From Hydnum rufescens UP504 (Eukaryota > Basidiomycota > Agaricomycetes > Cantharellales > Hydnaceae), in the NCBI GenBank assembly GCA_014904985.1, contig MU128914.1, positions 248,001 to 312,000 on the forward strand: a stretch of 64,000 nt of DNA, written 5' to 3'. Position numbers and translations under genes: made by a program. The first letter of the stretch is position 1. Every line of letters begins with the position of its first letter. Under the pieces are notes generated by a model. The model had not been told where the DNA came from and searched no databases. It was given only the letters and a program-made list of their open reading frames with translations. This document shows positions 1 through 11,679 of the stretch, piece after piece.

Positions 1-1790
1 GTGTGGTACGATTTAAGGTGAGTTCCCCCCCCTCCAATCGATACTGTAGCGCAAAAAGAGCAGCGAAAGCTGCTCTTTTTGCGCTGCATTAAACTTCATC
101 ACTAACACCCTTTATTATTATTTTAGGTCCTAGCCCTGGGTCCAGGTGACAAATGATGAGACCCCACCAGAGCCCCCATGGCAACACGCCAAACGAAGCC
201 CCCCGAAACAGAACGACGCCAAACAAAGGCCCGAGAGGTGGCAACACGAACCACACACCCGCTGCGGCGGGTGTGTGGTTCTATATAAGGTAAGTAAGGC
301 TGTACACCCTCAACAGCGCAAAAAGAGCAGCGAATGCTGCTCTTTTTGCGCTGGTTTTATTTCTCTAACTAATACATCTATTATTCTAGGCTATCGCTAT
401 AAACGAAGACCCGTGAAACAACCCCCCCCCCCCCCCGAAATGATGACCTGTCGAAACCCACGACGATGACACGCGGAACGAAGACACGAAGCAATGCCGG
501 AACCCTCATGAACCACACATCCACTACGGCGGGTGTGTGGTTCTATACAAGGTAAGTAACGTCGTGTACCCACAACGGCATAAAAAGAGCAGCAGATGCT
601 GCTCTTTTTACGCTGGTTTTAATTTTTTACTAACATGTTATTTATGATACTAGGTTATCGCCTCACTACCAACAGCAAAATGAAGACCTGCCAAAGGAAC
701 CGCCCCCCGGTGGAAATGACAATGCCCCGGCCAAACGAAAACCAACAACGCGACCCGCCAAAGCAACGAGTGCCAAACGAAACCCACCAACAATGACCGG
801 CCAATGATCACCCACCAAATGAAACCCCCGAACAAGAACGTACGGTGCAAGACCACGGGACCTGATGAACCACACACCCGCTTCACGGGTGTGTGGTAAT
901 TTTAAGGTAAGTAATATCTAGGTATAAATGTGATTGCCCCAAAGGAGCAGCATAAGCTGCTCCTTTGGTGCAGCTTCTTTTTTCTTTTTTACTAACATGT
1001 TATTTATTTATTTATTATCCTGATTTCTAGGTTCTCATCTGAACCCACGACCCCACGAACCCCCTAACCATGACAATCACCACACCCGACCAGCGAACCG
1101 AGGAGTGAAACCGGGCCAGACCACACACCCGCTGCAGCGGGTGTGTGGTCATCTAAGGTGAGTCCCGTTCCCCATAGATATAGCAGCGCAAAAAGAGCAG
1201 CGACAGCTGCTCTTTTTGCGTCACTTTTAACTTTTTACTAATCTAAATTTTTTCTTCTAGATCTCGCTCCCCCTCAACGAGTACATGCCCGAAAACCTGA
1301 CAGTGGGAGGTATGTGGCCGCGGGCCAAAACGAGTACCATACACCCGCCAAAGCGGGTGTGTGGTACTATAGGTATTTTTTTAAATTTTTTACACATACA
1401 GCGACGCAAAAGGAGCAGTGCAAGCTGCTCCTTTTGCGTCACTTCGAATTTTTTTTTTATACTAATGTATGCTATCATTCTAGGATCGAATCCGAAGCTC
1501 CCGAAACAACGACCCACACAACGGTGAACCACCAAGCCATGCCCCCCCAAATGGCCACCAATGAGCCGGGTGAACGCCCGTCCGAGTCCCCAAGGCAGCA
1601 ATGCCCGGTACCACACACCCCCCTCAGCGGGGGTGTGTGGTACAGAAGGTCTTTTTTTGTTTCCGTTTAGCAGGTGGCGTAGAAAGAGCAGCAGGAGTTG
1701 CTCTTTCTGCGCTACTTTTTGTTCAGAGCTAACATATATTTTATTTATCCTAGGTTATCATGTAACAGATGCCACCTGCGACATCCCCCC
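1..1790 (+). repeat. Array of seven hairpin-plus-intron modules
   Basis: Seven copies of one module repeat here. In each, a palindrome (ACCACACACCCGC...GCGGGTGTGTGGT) is followed within about 15 nt by a donor such as AAG|GTAAGT. A second palindrome follows (GCAAAAAGAGCAGC, 4-nt loop, complementary arm), then a T-rich stretch, a branch-like ACTAAC or CTAAC, and an acceptor TTCTAG or similar. The intron-like parts are about 18-126, 290-389, 552-653, 907-1030, 1158-1260, 1373-1483 and 1649-1753, all 100-124 nt. The intervals between them are 112-253 nt, rich in CCAAACGAA-like words, and are not consistently multiples of three, so there is no convincing protein. Open frames here are short and low-complexity. 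I do not recognise the family. It could be a spliced non-coding transcript or a non-autonomous element that carries its own splice signals. Confidence 0.8.
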
Positions 1791-1837
1791 CCCTTTGACC
1801 CTTTGAAAACCAGCTGAACCCGATGAAGTGACGGAAG

Positions 1838-2220
1838 GCACCACACACCCGCCCTAGCGGGTGTGTGGTGCTACTAAGTGCTTTTTTTTTTTAAATTTCT
1901 ATGGACGGCACCACACACCTGCCCTAGTGGGTGTGTGGTGCTACTAAGTACTTTTTTTTTTGATTCTATGGATGGCACCACACCCGCTATGGCGGGTGTG
2001 GTCCTAAGTACTTTTTTTTTTGGATTTCTACGGATGGTACCACACACCCGCCCCGGCGGGTGTGTGGTGCTACTAACTACTAAGTACTTTTTATTTTTTG
2101 ATTTATATAGACGGTACCACACACCCGCCCTAGCGGGTGTGTGGTGCTACTAAGTTGTTTTTTTTTTTGAGATCTACGGATGGTACCACACCCACTAGGC
2201 TGTGTGGTATGTTTTTTTTA
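1838..2220 (+). repeat. Tandem ~68-bp repeats carrying only the first hairpin
   Basis: Six head-to-tail units of about 60-77 bp start near 1838, 1907, 1974, 2036, 2113 and 2181. Each has the CACACCC/GGGTGTG palindrome seen in the upstream modules, then GTGCTACTAAGT, a run of 8-11 T and a short spacer ending in GGAC, GGAT or AGAC. The second hairpin and the donor are missing. Single diverged units of the same type recur near 30,583-30,646 and 38,052-38,110, so this is a dispersed repeat and not only a local duplication. No coding potential was seen. Confidence 0.75.
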
Positions 2221-3000
2221 AATTGAATTTTTGAATAAATAAATAAACAAGAATAAGAATGAAACATCAGACTGCCCTGCTGACCTGGGGCAGTATATGT
2301 ATAATATAGCGATAATAAACAAATAATTATAAATGGAATATATTATCCCCGGTAGGGCCGTTATGGCCTGCTGCAAGTCTGAGACTCTAAGTCCCAGTTT
2401 CGGCCAATTTTGGCCAATTTTCGGCCATTTTGGCCAATTCTGGGCCAGCAAGTGAAATCATAAAAATGGCCATTTCGGCCGGAATAGTGATGGGACCTAC
2501 TTAGGTACCATTATCTGCCCCAGAAGTGGTACCTAACTAGGTAGGCTTAGATGACTGACCAAGGTGTTCCATTGCCACACAATTTGGTTGAAATACAGGC
2601 CACCCTTTCATGGCTAGAGAGCAAATGGGGTCCCAATCTTTGGCATAGAGGAACTTGGGGATTGTGTATGCTATGATGTCTAGGCACAAAACAATGCCAT
2701 GATGCATTCCTTTGCACATCCAATCCCACTACAGTGTCCAAACCACATCACATATCAGTTGAGATGGCGCCATGCCATCCAATTATTCGCCCTCCTGTAT
2801 GGATTGTGAAGTCCGCTGGCTTCCACAAGCTTCATCATATAGGCAATTATTTGGATGAAGATGCATATCTGAGTCTCATCCAGCAGAAGTCAAGGGATCC
2901 CCTTAGGTTTTGACTTTCAGGACTGTTTGGTGCAGAAATACTTCACCTTGACCCTCCACAGCCCTCCAATTATTCTGATATACCCCCCCCCCCACAGCTC
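2221..3000. other. AT-rich stretch, no recognised gene
   Basis: No gene could be supported. From 2,390 to 2,480 there are short imperfect repeats of TTGGCCAATTT with variants, and near 2,492-2,548 an imperfect palindrome around ACCTACTTAGGTACC / GGTACCTAACTAGG. Similar GGTACCTAATTAGG sequence occurs near 27,035 and 33,697, so this too belongs to the local repeat population. Confidence 0.5.
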
Positions 3001-3023
3001 CTCAACCCTGCCATGATATCAAT

Positions 3024-4271
3024 ATGATGTGGGAAACAGATGATGACTTGGAACCCTTGGATGAGATAGAAATAAACCAAGGGAAGGTTATTGAACAGGA
3101 AATGGTTGAGTCTGATGAAGCATTTGAGGCTTGGAAAGCAAAAGCAGCAGCTAAGAAAGCTGCCATGGATGCTGAAAAGGATGCTGCTGCAAAGTACATT
3201 CAAAAAGCAAGGGGGGGGGATCTTGATGTTTTCCACAACATCAGAAAACGGATTAAACTGGGTCGCAGGGAGAAGAAACCCTTTGACATGTTTTTGACCA
3301 CCATGTGGAGAACAAAGTACACCAAGGAGGCACATCAGGTGGCTAAGAATATGCCTAGAAAGGGGGCTGGATACCAGAGGGCAAAGGAACAATGCCACTG
3401 TCAGAAAGTTGACAATCGACTGTGGGTAGAAGAGAATTCTCAGGGAGAGGCTGAGGTACCCAGACATGCAGAAGAAAATGCTCAAATGTGGGTAGAGGAG
3501 CATTCTCAGGGGGATGTGGAGGCACCCAGCCATGAGGAAGAAGCTCAAATACTGCCCCCAGAGAATGATCACTGTGCAGAAGATGCTTGCCAGTTGGCAG
3601 AGGAGAACTGTCAGCCTAGGGAAGAGGAGAACCATTGACCTATGGAAGAGGACCATCGACCTACAGAAGAGGAGAACTGTTGACCTATGGAAGAGGAGAA
3701 CTACCAGTCTATGGAGAAGGGGAATCATCAGCCTGTGGAAGAGGAGAACCATCAACCAACAGAAGAGGAAAACCATCAGTCTATTGAAGAGGAGAATCAA
3801 TCTGCAGACAAGGATGCTCCTGGTGGCAAGGGATTGACTGCTCAGAATGTGTCTAAAGTTGGTGATGAAAAAAACGATCATAATGACAACTCAGCCAACA
3901 AAGCCACAGATGAGCTCACGAAAATGGCGGTGGATGATCACGCCTTGGCTCACCCACAAGTCACATCACAAGGTTCACCAGGTTTGTGACCCCATACACC
4001 TGAATACTCCCCCATCACTCCCAGAGATCTTACCCTGCCCCCAGATCACCACCCCATCATTGATCTTCTACTCCACCTGATGTCATTTCTCCTGGGTCGC
4101 CTTCAGAGGATATATTTCTGCAAGGCTCAAAGTCACACCCACCTTCACCTTCCACCCCATATTCTCATCAAGGCCTTCTGGGCAACATTCTAGTTCACAT
4201 GAGTGTTCTGAACATGGTTCTCATGATCTCCAACCCTGCTCTCACAACCTCTCTCCTCGCTCTCATGACCT
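3024..4271 (+). pseudogene. 5' part of unknown acidic protein gene, split by gypsy element
   Basis: The plus strand is open from ATG 3024 to 3638. It encodes a Lys/Glu-rich segment (about residues 20-110) and then imperfect repeats of a short Glu-rich peptide of the type EEENHQP, about 3,590-3,800. In-frame TGA codons at about 3636 and 3681 interrupt the repeat tract, and the frame stays recognisable to about 3,988. Further on, the frame encodes Ser-His-Asp-Leu motifs up to 4,271. There the gypsy element at 4,277-14,918 is inserted, and removing it joins this frame to the same motif at 14,924. The 303-aa antisense frame over this region is a shadow. I do not recognise the domain. It may be part of an old transposon or a lineage-specific gene family. 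Confidence 0.45.
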
Positions 4272-4276
4272 CTCTC

Positions 4277-4884
4277 TGTAATATAGTGATTAAATGCTAT
4301 TGCACATGCTCCTGTGAAGTGCCCTTAACCTCCTTCCTAATCTAGTTGCTGATGTAATAGTGTAGTTGCAAGGATTGTAGCTGCGGGCCTAGCCATAAAT
4401 AATATTATCTTTTGCCCAGACTTCTATGCGACATGTGAAACCGTGACCTTCCCTCTATCAGTCCAGCCCTGCATCTCAGTGATGCAGCTACAATACTAAT
4501 GTACGAACAGGTACAACTATGGCTGCTCCACGAGCCCACTGTACACAAAGGATTTGGGGTACGAGTCGCGTACGAGCGTGACTCATGTGGTAAGTCCATC
4601 CCCCTAGCCTCTATTCACTAACACCCCTTCTCTACCTTCTAGACAGCTGTTGCGCCCCTTGGCCAATGGCTGCCACTTCATCCTCCCATTCCCTTATCCC
4701 TTTCCCTCACTTCTCCCATGCTTGAGGCGAAGCTAGTGCCTAGCCTCGCACGCGGTCTCCCCGTTCAAAGTGAGTGCTTAGAATGGTGGGATTTCCTTTC
4801 CCTTTCAGTTCACAGGCAAGTCGACTCCGTCTCGTCCAACGACGACTCTTGCATATATTTGAAGTCAGATAGTGTGATATTACA
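4277..4884 (+). repeat. 5' LTR of gypsy element 1
   Basis: This 608-bp repeat has the terminal inverted repeat TGTAATAT/ATATTACA and the same length as the copy at 14,311-14,918. Differences between the two are mostly C/T and G/A, consistent with deamination after insertion. The LTR contains an intron-like segment, GTAAGT at about 4,590 with CTAAC at about 4,618 and TTCTAG ending about 4,642. It also carries a second GTGAGT at about 4,770 followed by TTTCAG and CACAG. Confidence 0.93.
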
Positions 4885-5746
4885 TTGGTTCCCTCTAGCT
4901 GACAAGACAGTCGAACCCCTTATGCCACCCCAATCTGCTACCTCTCTACCCGCTGCATACTCCTACAGCCCCCAGCCCTCCTCCAAGATGAGCAGATGTG
5001 GGAAATCGCCCAGACCCAACCCGCACAATGAAATAACCCACAGTATCCCATCCTCATATCATGAGGATGTACTCTATCACGCAGCTATGCATGAATGCTT
5101 AGTGATTCCCCCCCATCTTCATTCCATAGGATGCTACTGCGAGATCACTCAAAGACTCGATGAGCCAGTAGGCAAGTACGTGGACCCCTTCTCCAAAGCA
5201 CCTGTAATGATGTACCAATTTCTCATGGTATGGACAAAATTCACCCCGGCACAGTACAGCACATTGTATTTTCTATTCGAGGAGGATAGACAGGAGTGGT
5301 TCATAGATAAAGAGCTGCTCATCATGATACAGACGGCATTAGAGAGGTTGCAGAATGTCATCTCAGACATTATAGCTATAGTAGGGGAGGAGGAACACTG
5401 ATTTGTAATAGATCATGAAGGCAAATTAACGGAGCAGCTATGGACTTCGCGGGAGCTCAAGGAGCTGATGATGGCCAATAAGCTGCTAAAGCTGAGGGTC
5501 GAGCTGGCCTTCATTCAACTATATAAGCTGAAGAAGCTGCACATGGGAGAAGGCCTGTTCACCTTCCCCCTATGCCAGAACTCAGAGAGTGTCTACATAA
5601 AGCCTGACACAACAAGCACCTTCCCACCAGAAGGGTTGCCCGTTGAGCTCTTGCAGCAGGATAGGAGGCTATCGAGGCTGATATCGACGGAACTAAACCC
5701 ATCACCCACTCGACGAGGCATCCCTTTTCAGGGAACCAAGCTATGA
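4718..5746 (+). pseudogene. 5' ORF of gypsy element 1, unknown function
   Basis: The frame is open from within the LTR (ATG 4718) to TGA at 5399-5401 and continues in the same frame to TGA at 5744-5746. The predicted product is about 340 residues with no signal peptide and no recognised motif. Its middle part is rich in aromatic and charged residues (for example YQFLMVWTKF near 5,220). The intervening stop is TGA after His, consistent with a mutated CGA. Its position between LTR and gag-like ORF is unusual for a compact gypsy element. It could be the N-terminal part of Gag or a captured host gene. No function is assigned. Confidence 0.5.
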
Positions 5747-7890
5747 AGTATGCCGATTATGACATCCAGCTTGAGGAAGCGCTGAACGTGCAGCCCCTCC
5801 CCTGTGTAGACACGGAGCCCTATGGCTTAGGGATATTCATGCCAGCCACAAATCTCAAGGAGTCCAAAGCAAGTGTGAGCTGTGAATCCACTGGCAGCCC
5901 TAGAGCAGGTCTTGGATCGGTCTTCAACCTACCAGCATGGCCCATGCCTCCCTCGGACCTTAGACAATCTGGGAGCTTGCTCACCTACCGAGCTGCATCC
6001 ATAGATCTGGAAGCATCACCCACTAAGTGGCAGGAGATCCCCCTCTATGACTCCATGTCCCATGAATCTACCACTCCAATGCCAAACCCGTGCAATCGCT
6101 TTGCCATGTTCTCGCAGAGGGTCTCAACTTTGGGAGGGGATTTGCGGGATGTGCTGTGGACCCCCTCGAAATGGAGCCTGATAGCCAGGAGAGACCCTAG
6201 TGGGGAAATTCATGGGCTACGACCTACCGACCTCCCTTGTGCACACTCACCCCTCACGAACTACCTCATAGGGCGAGTGAACATGGCCGAAGGAGGAATA
6301 GAATCTCAGGGGCCTACTTGGGATGCAGTCATGGACACACCAGCTTTGCCAGCCCCTGGCATATCTAGGGTGCATGACTACTACGCGAGCATGGTCAAGG
6401 CCATCCTGTTCTCCCTCTCTGGTGTGCTAGCTACTCACGTGCCCAGCACTCTTGCCTCCCTGGGCCCATCTAGCAACCCTACCCCTTCACAAGGTCCGAA
6501 CGTCACACTGACCCGGCTTGCTGAACAAGGGAGCTCTCAGTCCACTGGGAGCTCCAATGGTAAGGGCCCTCTCCCACCACCTTCACACCCCAACAGTCTG
6601 GAGGGAGGTGGCAACGGACCTCCTGGAGGAGGAGGCAATGGGGGAGAACCAGGAGGTGGAGGAGGAGGAGGAGACCCCCCACAAGGAGGCTCAGGTGCAA
6701 GAGACCCTCCTAGTGGAGGGTTTCCAGGACCCAATGGTCCCTCTGGTCCTCTGGGTCCCCCTGGCCCACCAGGACCGCCTGGACTGCCAGGATTTCAGGG
6801 AGCCATAGGCAGAGCCCCCTCCCAGGGAATCACATGGGACAACCACATCAAGTGGTCGGCAGTGCCTGAGTGGGATGGTGACCCTGACACAGTGATTGAT
6901 TGGCTCTACGAGTGTAATGACCTCACAGGCCTAAGCCCCAAGCTGGAGAGTCAAATGCCCAAAGTCACCACAACCCGGTTCAAAGGCGCCGTTGTGACGG
7001 CTTGGTGAGCCCATTTGTACCCAGTAAGGCACACTATCCTCCAATCCTGGGACAATGTGCGCGAATGGGTCCTGCACCGTTATCTGGGACAAGCATGGTA
7101 TATGGCCCAGCGCATTAAATACAATGAGGAGGTCTTCCGTAGCATAGATCACCCAGATGAGTTGCCTGCTGAATATATACAGCAGCGTATCCTCCTCTCC
7201 CGCATCTTCCTCAGATTCACGCCCAATAGCCCCGAGGAGACTGCTTCAGTAATGAACAACGCCCCCATGGAATGGGATGTAGTTCTTCGATGGAGTGACA
7301 GACCCCCAATCGAGTTGGTCCTCATGTACGCCAAACAGTTTGAGCTGACATTAGTAATGCAGTGGAAGTCCTCACAGCACTATTGTTGTTGCCTTGAATC
7401 AAAAAACCCTAAAAGGGCCAACTTCGTCTCCCAGGACAATGAAGAAGGGAGAAGAGATGAAGAATCCGTACACTCCCCCTTTGAGGATGACTCTGAAGGA
7501 GTGTTCCAATACTTGAGCGATGAAAAGGAAGGAGGCAGGGCCTCGTCAAATGCCTTTAATGTGAATAAACACCCAAGCCGCCCATCCTATCGCTTGCGGA
7601 CGCACTTTCAGCCCAGAAGCAAAGCCACAGACAGTGTCAAGAAAACATACCCATACCCTCGCGATGACACTGTAGCTAGTCATCACAAACCTGGCCAGAA
7701 GTGTTTTGCATGTGGAAGCGAGAAACATTGGGTCAGGGACTGTAAACACTTCGGAGCATATTCTAATTGATTGGAAAGGAAAACATTGAAGAAAGAGCAT
7801 AGATGATATGAGACTCCTGACTATAAAGCTGCATACTCAGCAATGATCGACACTATGCCGAATTTTCAGAGCCGGGACAGGCAAAATTAG
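5743..7890 (+). pseudogene. Gag-like protein with collagen-like tract and CCHC zinc knuckle
   Basis: The frame is open 5743-7008 and continues in the same frame 7015-7770 after a single TGA (7006-7008), with another TGA at 7768-7770 and one about 30 nt further on. The middle (about 6,600-6,810) encodes a Gly/Pro tract that ends in collagen-like GPP repeats. It is followed by a retrotransposon Gag-like alpha-helical region (about 6,830-7,360). A zinc knuckle CFACGSEKHWVRDC (CX2CX4HX4C) lies at about 7,700-7,741. It would bind element RNA in virus-like particles. The Gly/Pro tract is an odd addition. The stops are all TGA up to the knuckle, so the gene is dead but recently readable. Confidence 0.72.
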
Positions 7891-9594
7891 CTTCCCTGCC
7901 TAGCTCCTGTGTACCTCAGCAGAAGCCCTTGTACATAGAGGCACATAACGAACTTTTGCATAATGTAAACATAATGACAAATAACATGCAGCCTCCTCCC
8001 CCTGTAAAAACTCCCTGGAAGTGACCTAGGAAACCACTGTGGAAGATAAAAACATCCAGTATCAGAAAATGCGAATATCCATTGATCCCAGCCATTGGAA
8101 TGATCATGTGACCTATTACGAAATCAATTACGGCTATGCGCAGAAATTGAATTCATTCTATAACTCCGTCAGTTTTGATCGGAGAGGTATGCCCATATAA
8201 CTCTCGGAAAGCCATGATTCATACCTTTTGAATGGTACCAAACACAAGTCGAACAGACCAGAAATGCACTCTCCAGACCAATATTACTGTCAAAATTCGG
8301 TATTTTCAGTAAAAAACGAATTTCTCCGTCAGTTCGCATTCAATCCTCTCGGAACAACCGCGCCTGGAAAGATATACAAAATCCACATCCAATGGTACTG
8401 AGCACGCGAAGAACAGATCAAAACTGAACTCTACAGAATGATATTACTATCAGAATCAACACCCATCAGTAAAAAATGAATTTCTCTGTCAGTTTACATC
8501 GGATCTGCTCGGAACCACCGCGCCCAGAAAGCTGTTAAAAATCCGCATCGAATGATACCAGGAACGTCTATTACAGATGCAAACTGTTGTTTCTGCATCG
8601 AATCCCATCCCATGCACTTGTCCCCATTATCAACCAGCAACAAAAACATCTTAACCACTGGACTACAAACAAATTAATCTCCAAGAACTCGGAAATATCC
8701 TTTGATTTCATCTCCCATTGCCACAAATAACTTCTAGAACCTCACAGATAAGAAAGATAACACCCCCTTGACAACCCTTTTGTTCTGTTTATGAATGACT
8801 CACCTTCCTTGCAACCACTTTATGAAAGATAACACCTTCTTAGCAACCCTTTTGTTCTGTTCATGAATGACTCACCTATCTTGCAACCACTTTATGAATG
8901 ACTCACCTATCATGCAACCACTTTATGAATGACTCACCCTCCTTGACAACCCTATTGTTCTCACATATGACTCACCTAGGAGTGAGTCATATTCTTTAAA
9001 CACAGCCACCTTCAGAAAGGTATAAAAGCTGGTAGATTTTCCTGTATCCCCCCATCATCTTCTCACTACTGGAATATACTACTGTCTACAAATCTGCTTG
9101 CATCTTAAGAGAGTACTGATCTAAAGCCATCTGGAGCTAAGTCATATATAAGGTTGTTAAGACTAAGTCACTGGAAGCCCTCTACATGAAATACTGAGCC
9201 AAGGATAGTTGCAGGACCTAAGGTTAGAGTTGCTGGACATCCAAGGAAAGGTGAGTAATAATAAAGTCAAGTCAGAAGAAAAAAGAAATACATTGACACA
9301 CTGAATCAAGCTTAAACTAGTCCAGAATCCTCTTTAGAATCTGCATTTTGACCAGGAGGACACAAACAGGTACCCACAGATAGCAGTAAACAGTTCAACA
9401 CAACGCGTATAAGCCTTTCACAAGCATCCCATGATATATCATTGACTATAGCTAGTCCATACCACAATCTTATCCTCCACTGAATACCATACCTAACTTG
9501 TTAGAGAGTGATCAACCATCAGAGCAAACCAGCCCATTGAATAAAAACAGAAATACAGTCTCCCATCTACACACTGGCTGAACCAGAGTTTGAT
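7891..9594 (+). promoter_or_regulatory. Internal ~1.7-kb region with TATA box between gag and pol
   Basis: Little open frame is present. From 8,041 to 8,575 there are about three tandem subrepeats of roughly 155 bp (GGTACCAAACAC..., TCAGTAAAAAATGAATTTCTC...). A TATA box, TATAAAAG, is at 9021-9028, and AAAG|GTGAGT at 9,250 could be a splice donor. The same sequence recurs at 36,980-38,057 with its own TATATAAG at 37,409, also leading into the start of the pol frame. It therefore belongs to the element family and is not a chance insertion. I infer an internal promoter or long leader for pol; an old nested LTR is the alternative. Confidence 0.5.
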
Positions 9595-10720
9595 TTGACA
9601 GTCATCGGAGCTCCCAATCCTTCTTCTATACCACCTGATGAGTTAGTTGAAGACAAACAGCAGGAAGAAGTGCGAAAACTCACTGCCGCAGCCACGAAGT
9701 CATTGCCCATAGTAGAGGCTTTGTACCACCCTGAGATGACGCAGGATGCCCCTCCAGTGAGGGTTATTCACTGTCATAAAGCTAGAACCATGCCTGCTGG
9801 AAAGTCAGCGCTGGGGATTACAGCGCTAAGTGTACACAATGGCCATTTAGGGATGCTCTCGAGTTCCCCCATACAGTTATGCCTGGACTTGGGGGCGGAC
9901 ATCACCTTAATCTCGGAAGACTGCTACAACGCCCTAGAGCATCGGCCAAAACTGCAAAAGGGCATGAAGCTTTGTCTCTTCAAACTCACCAACCAGGCGA
10001 AGATCTTAGGATTTATAAACCTTTGAATCTTCATGCCCATGGCGGACGATAGAGTGCTGGAATTCGTCGAAGAAGCTTATGTGATCCCAGGAATGAACGT
10101 CCCAGTGCTGTTAGGGGAGGACTTCCAGGTCAACTACAAAATATCTGTACTGAGATCAGCACAAGGAACACACCTGTCGATCAACCAGCCAGGGGAAAGG
10201 TTTGATGTGCCAGCCCACTCGACTTCCCCCTCAACCGAGGATTTCCAAGTTCGACCTTGTCACCCCCCAGAGATAAGAAATTGCGCCATGTAATTGGCCA
10301 CTTCCAGAAACCCCGGCTACACACAGAAAAGCAGGACTCCCACGACACGCTTACTGTGAGCAGCAGCAGACATGAAGATTCATGCGGGGTGGGTCACCAA
10401 GGTTCCTGTAGAAGGCCCAACTATGGGTTGGGATGAGTGGTTCATGGAGCAAGTCACACTCCCCATGAACAATGGTTGCTTCCTAGCAGCTCTGTTGACA
10501 CTGATTAAATCAGAGAAGCCTGTGGTAGCCATAGCCAACATGTCCCCTTCCACAGAATGGATCAGGAAGGGCGACATACTAGGCATTTTGCACGACCTGG
10601 AATGCTACCTAGACAGTGGCAGGAATGATGAGGAGTCCGAATGGTTGAAAGCCTACGCCTGCGTAGTACAGAAAATCGCCCATGGATCGCTAGGGGACTG
10701 AGATCTGTCAGATCAGACGC
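9595..10720 (+). pseudogene. Protease-like N-terminal part of pol, gypsy element 1
   Basis: One frame runs from 9,595 to 10,701 with stops at 10,024 (TGA), 10,291 (TAA), a TGA just before 10,372 and a TGA at 10,699. A retropepsin-like site reads LCLDLGADITLIS near 9,880-9,915. The usual D(S/T)GA motif has Leu at the second position, so catalytic competence is doubtful even apart from the stops. A protease would cut Gag-Pol in the particle. The region from 10,372 on encodes a segment with a GDILG-like motif typical of the part just before reverse transcriptase. The assignment rests on position and the DLGAD motif. Confidence 0.55.
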
Positions 10721-10728
10721 TAGCGAAG

Positions 10729-11667
10729 TTGCGAGTGGTAGAGATCCCTCCAGAGCCAGATGGCCCTGATGAGCTGTGGGGTCCGAAAATGTCAGAACCC
10801 AGGGACCCAACGACTTACGATTCCAAGAAACTGGATGAGCTGATGGACATTGCACCAGACACTCCTCCAGAAATAAAAAGGAAGACCCTGGAATTGATCA
10901 AAAAGCACATTAGAGTGTTCAGATTTGATGACCGACTCGGAATGTTGGAAATGATCACCAAGATTTGTATGAAAGAGGAAGCTCACCCAGTCTCAATGCC
11001 TATGTATGGAGCTTCTCCAGTGAAGAGACAAGTGATTGATGAGCAAATGGACAAATGGATCCAGCAAGAAGTTGTAGAACCTTCGAAAAGCCCCTGGGCC
11101 ACCCCCGTGGTCATAGTGTACTGAAACAGGAAGCCCAGATTTTGCATCAATTACAGGAAACTCAATGCTATGACCATACCTGATGAATTCCCAATTCTGC
11201 AGCAAACAGCAATCCTGCAAGCCTTATCCGGATCGCAAGTCTTATCAGCCCTCAACATGCTGGCTGGGTTCCACCAGATGGAAATGGAGGATGAGGATAA
11301 AGAAAAGATGGCCTTCCATTCTCATAGAGGGCTTTGGCAGTTCAAATGGATGCCCTTCGGTCTAAGAAATGGCCCCTCAACCTTTCAAAGGATGATGCAA
11401 TCCATCCTCGCCCCCTTTCTGTGGATTTTCTCATTGGTGTACATAGACGATATCATAGTATACTTGAAATCCTACGAGGAGCACCTAGGGCATCTCAATA
11501 AGGTTCTACAAGCGTGTGTCGAAGCAGGATTGACACTAGTGCTGAAGAAGTGCCACTTCATGTACACATCAATTCTCCTCCTGGGCCAAAAAGTCTCCAG
11601 GCTGGGACTTTCTACACACAAGGAGAAGATCAGAGCTGTCGTAGACATAGCCCGTCCTCATAATTGA
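10729..11667 (+). pseudogene. Reverse transcriptase, gypsy element 1
   Basis: The frame is the same as upstream, broken by TGA at 11,122-11,124 and ended by TGA at 11,665-11,667. Recognisable RT blocks are KSPWATPVV (about 11,085), KPRFCINYRKLNAMT (about 11,132-11,176), FHQMEMEDEDKEKMAF, FKWMPFGLRNGPSTFQRMM (about 11,342-11,398) and the catalytic VYIDDIIVY (about 11,439-11,465), with the YIDD form typical of gypsy elements. It would copy element RNA into cDNA. Both stops fall where Arg (CGA) is expected in relatives, in keeping with C-to-T decay. Confidence 0.88.
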
Positions 11668-11679
11668 GCAACACTTCAA

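Noticed and set aside
40..90. Rho-independent terminators (stem followed by T-run)
   Set aside because: The T-run is part of the paired stem, and the sequence context is eukaryotic; donors and acceptors flank the hairpins consistently.
1..2220. CRISPR-like array of palindromic repeats
   Set aside because: Repeats have different sequences and spacings, carry eukaryotic splice signals, lie in a fungal-type genome and have no cas genes.
2970..3881. 303-aa minus-strand ORF
   Set aside because: It is antisense to the Glu-rich coding tract on plus and its Leu/Ser/Phe-rich composition is what that tract gives in reverse.
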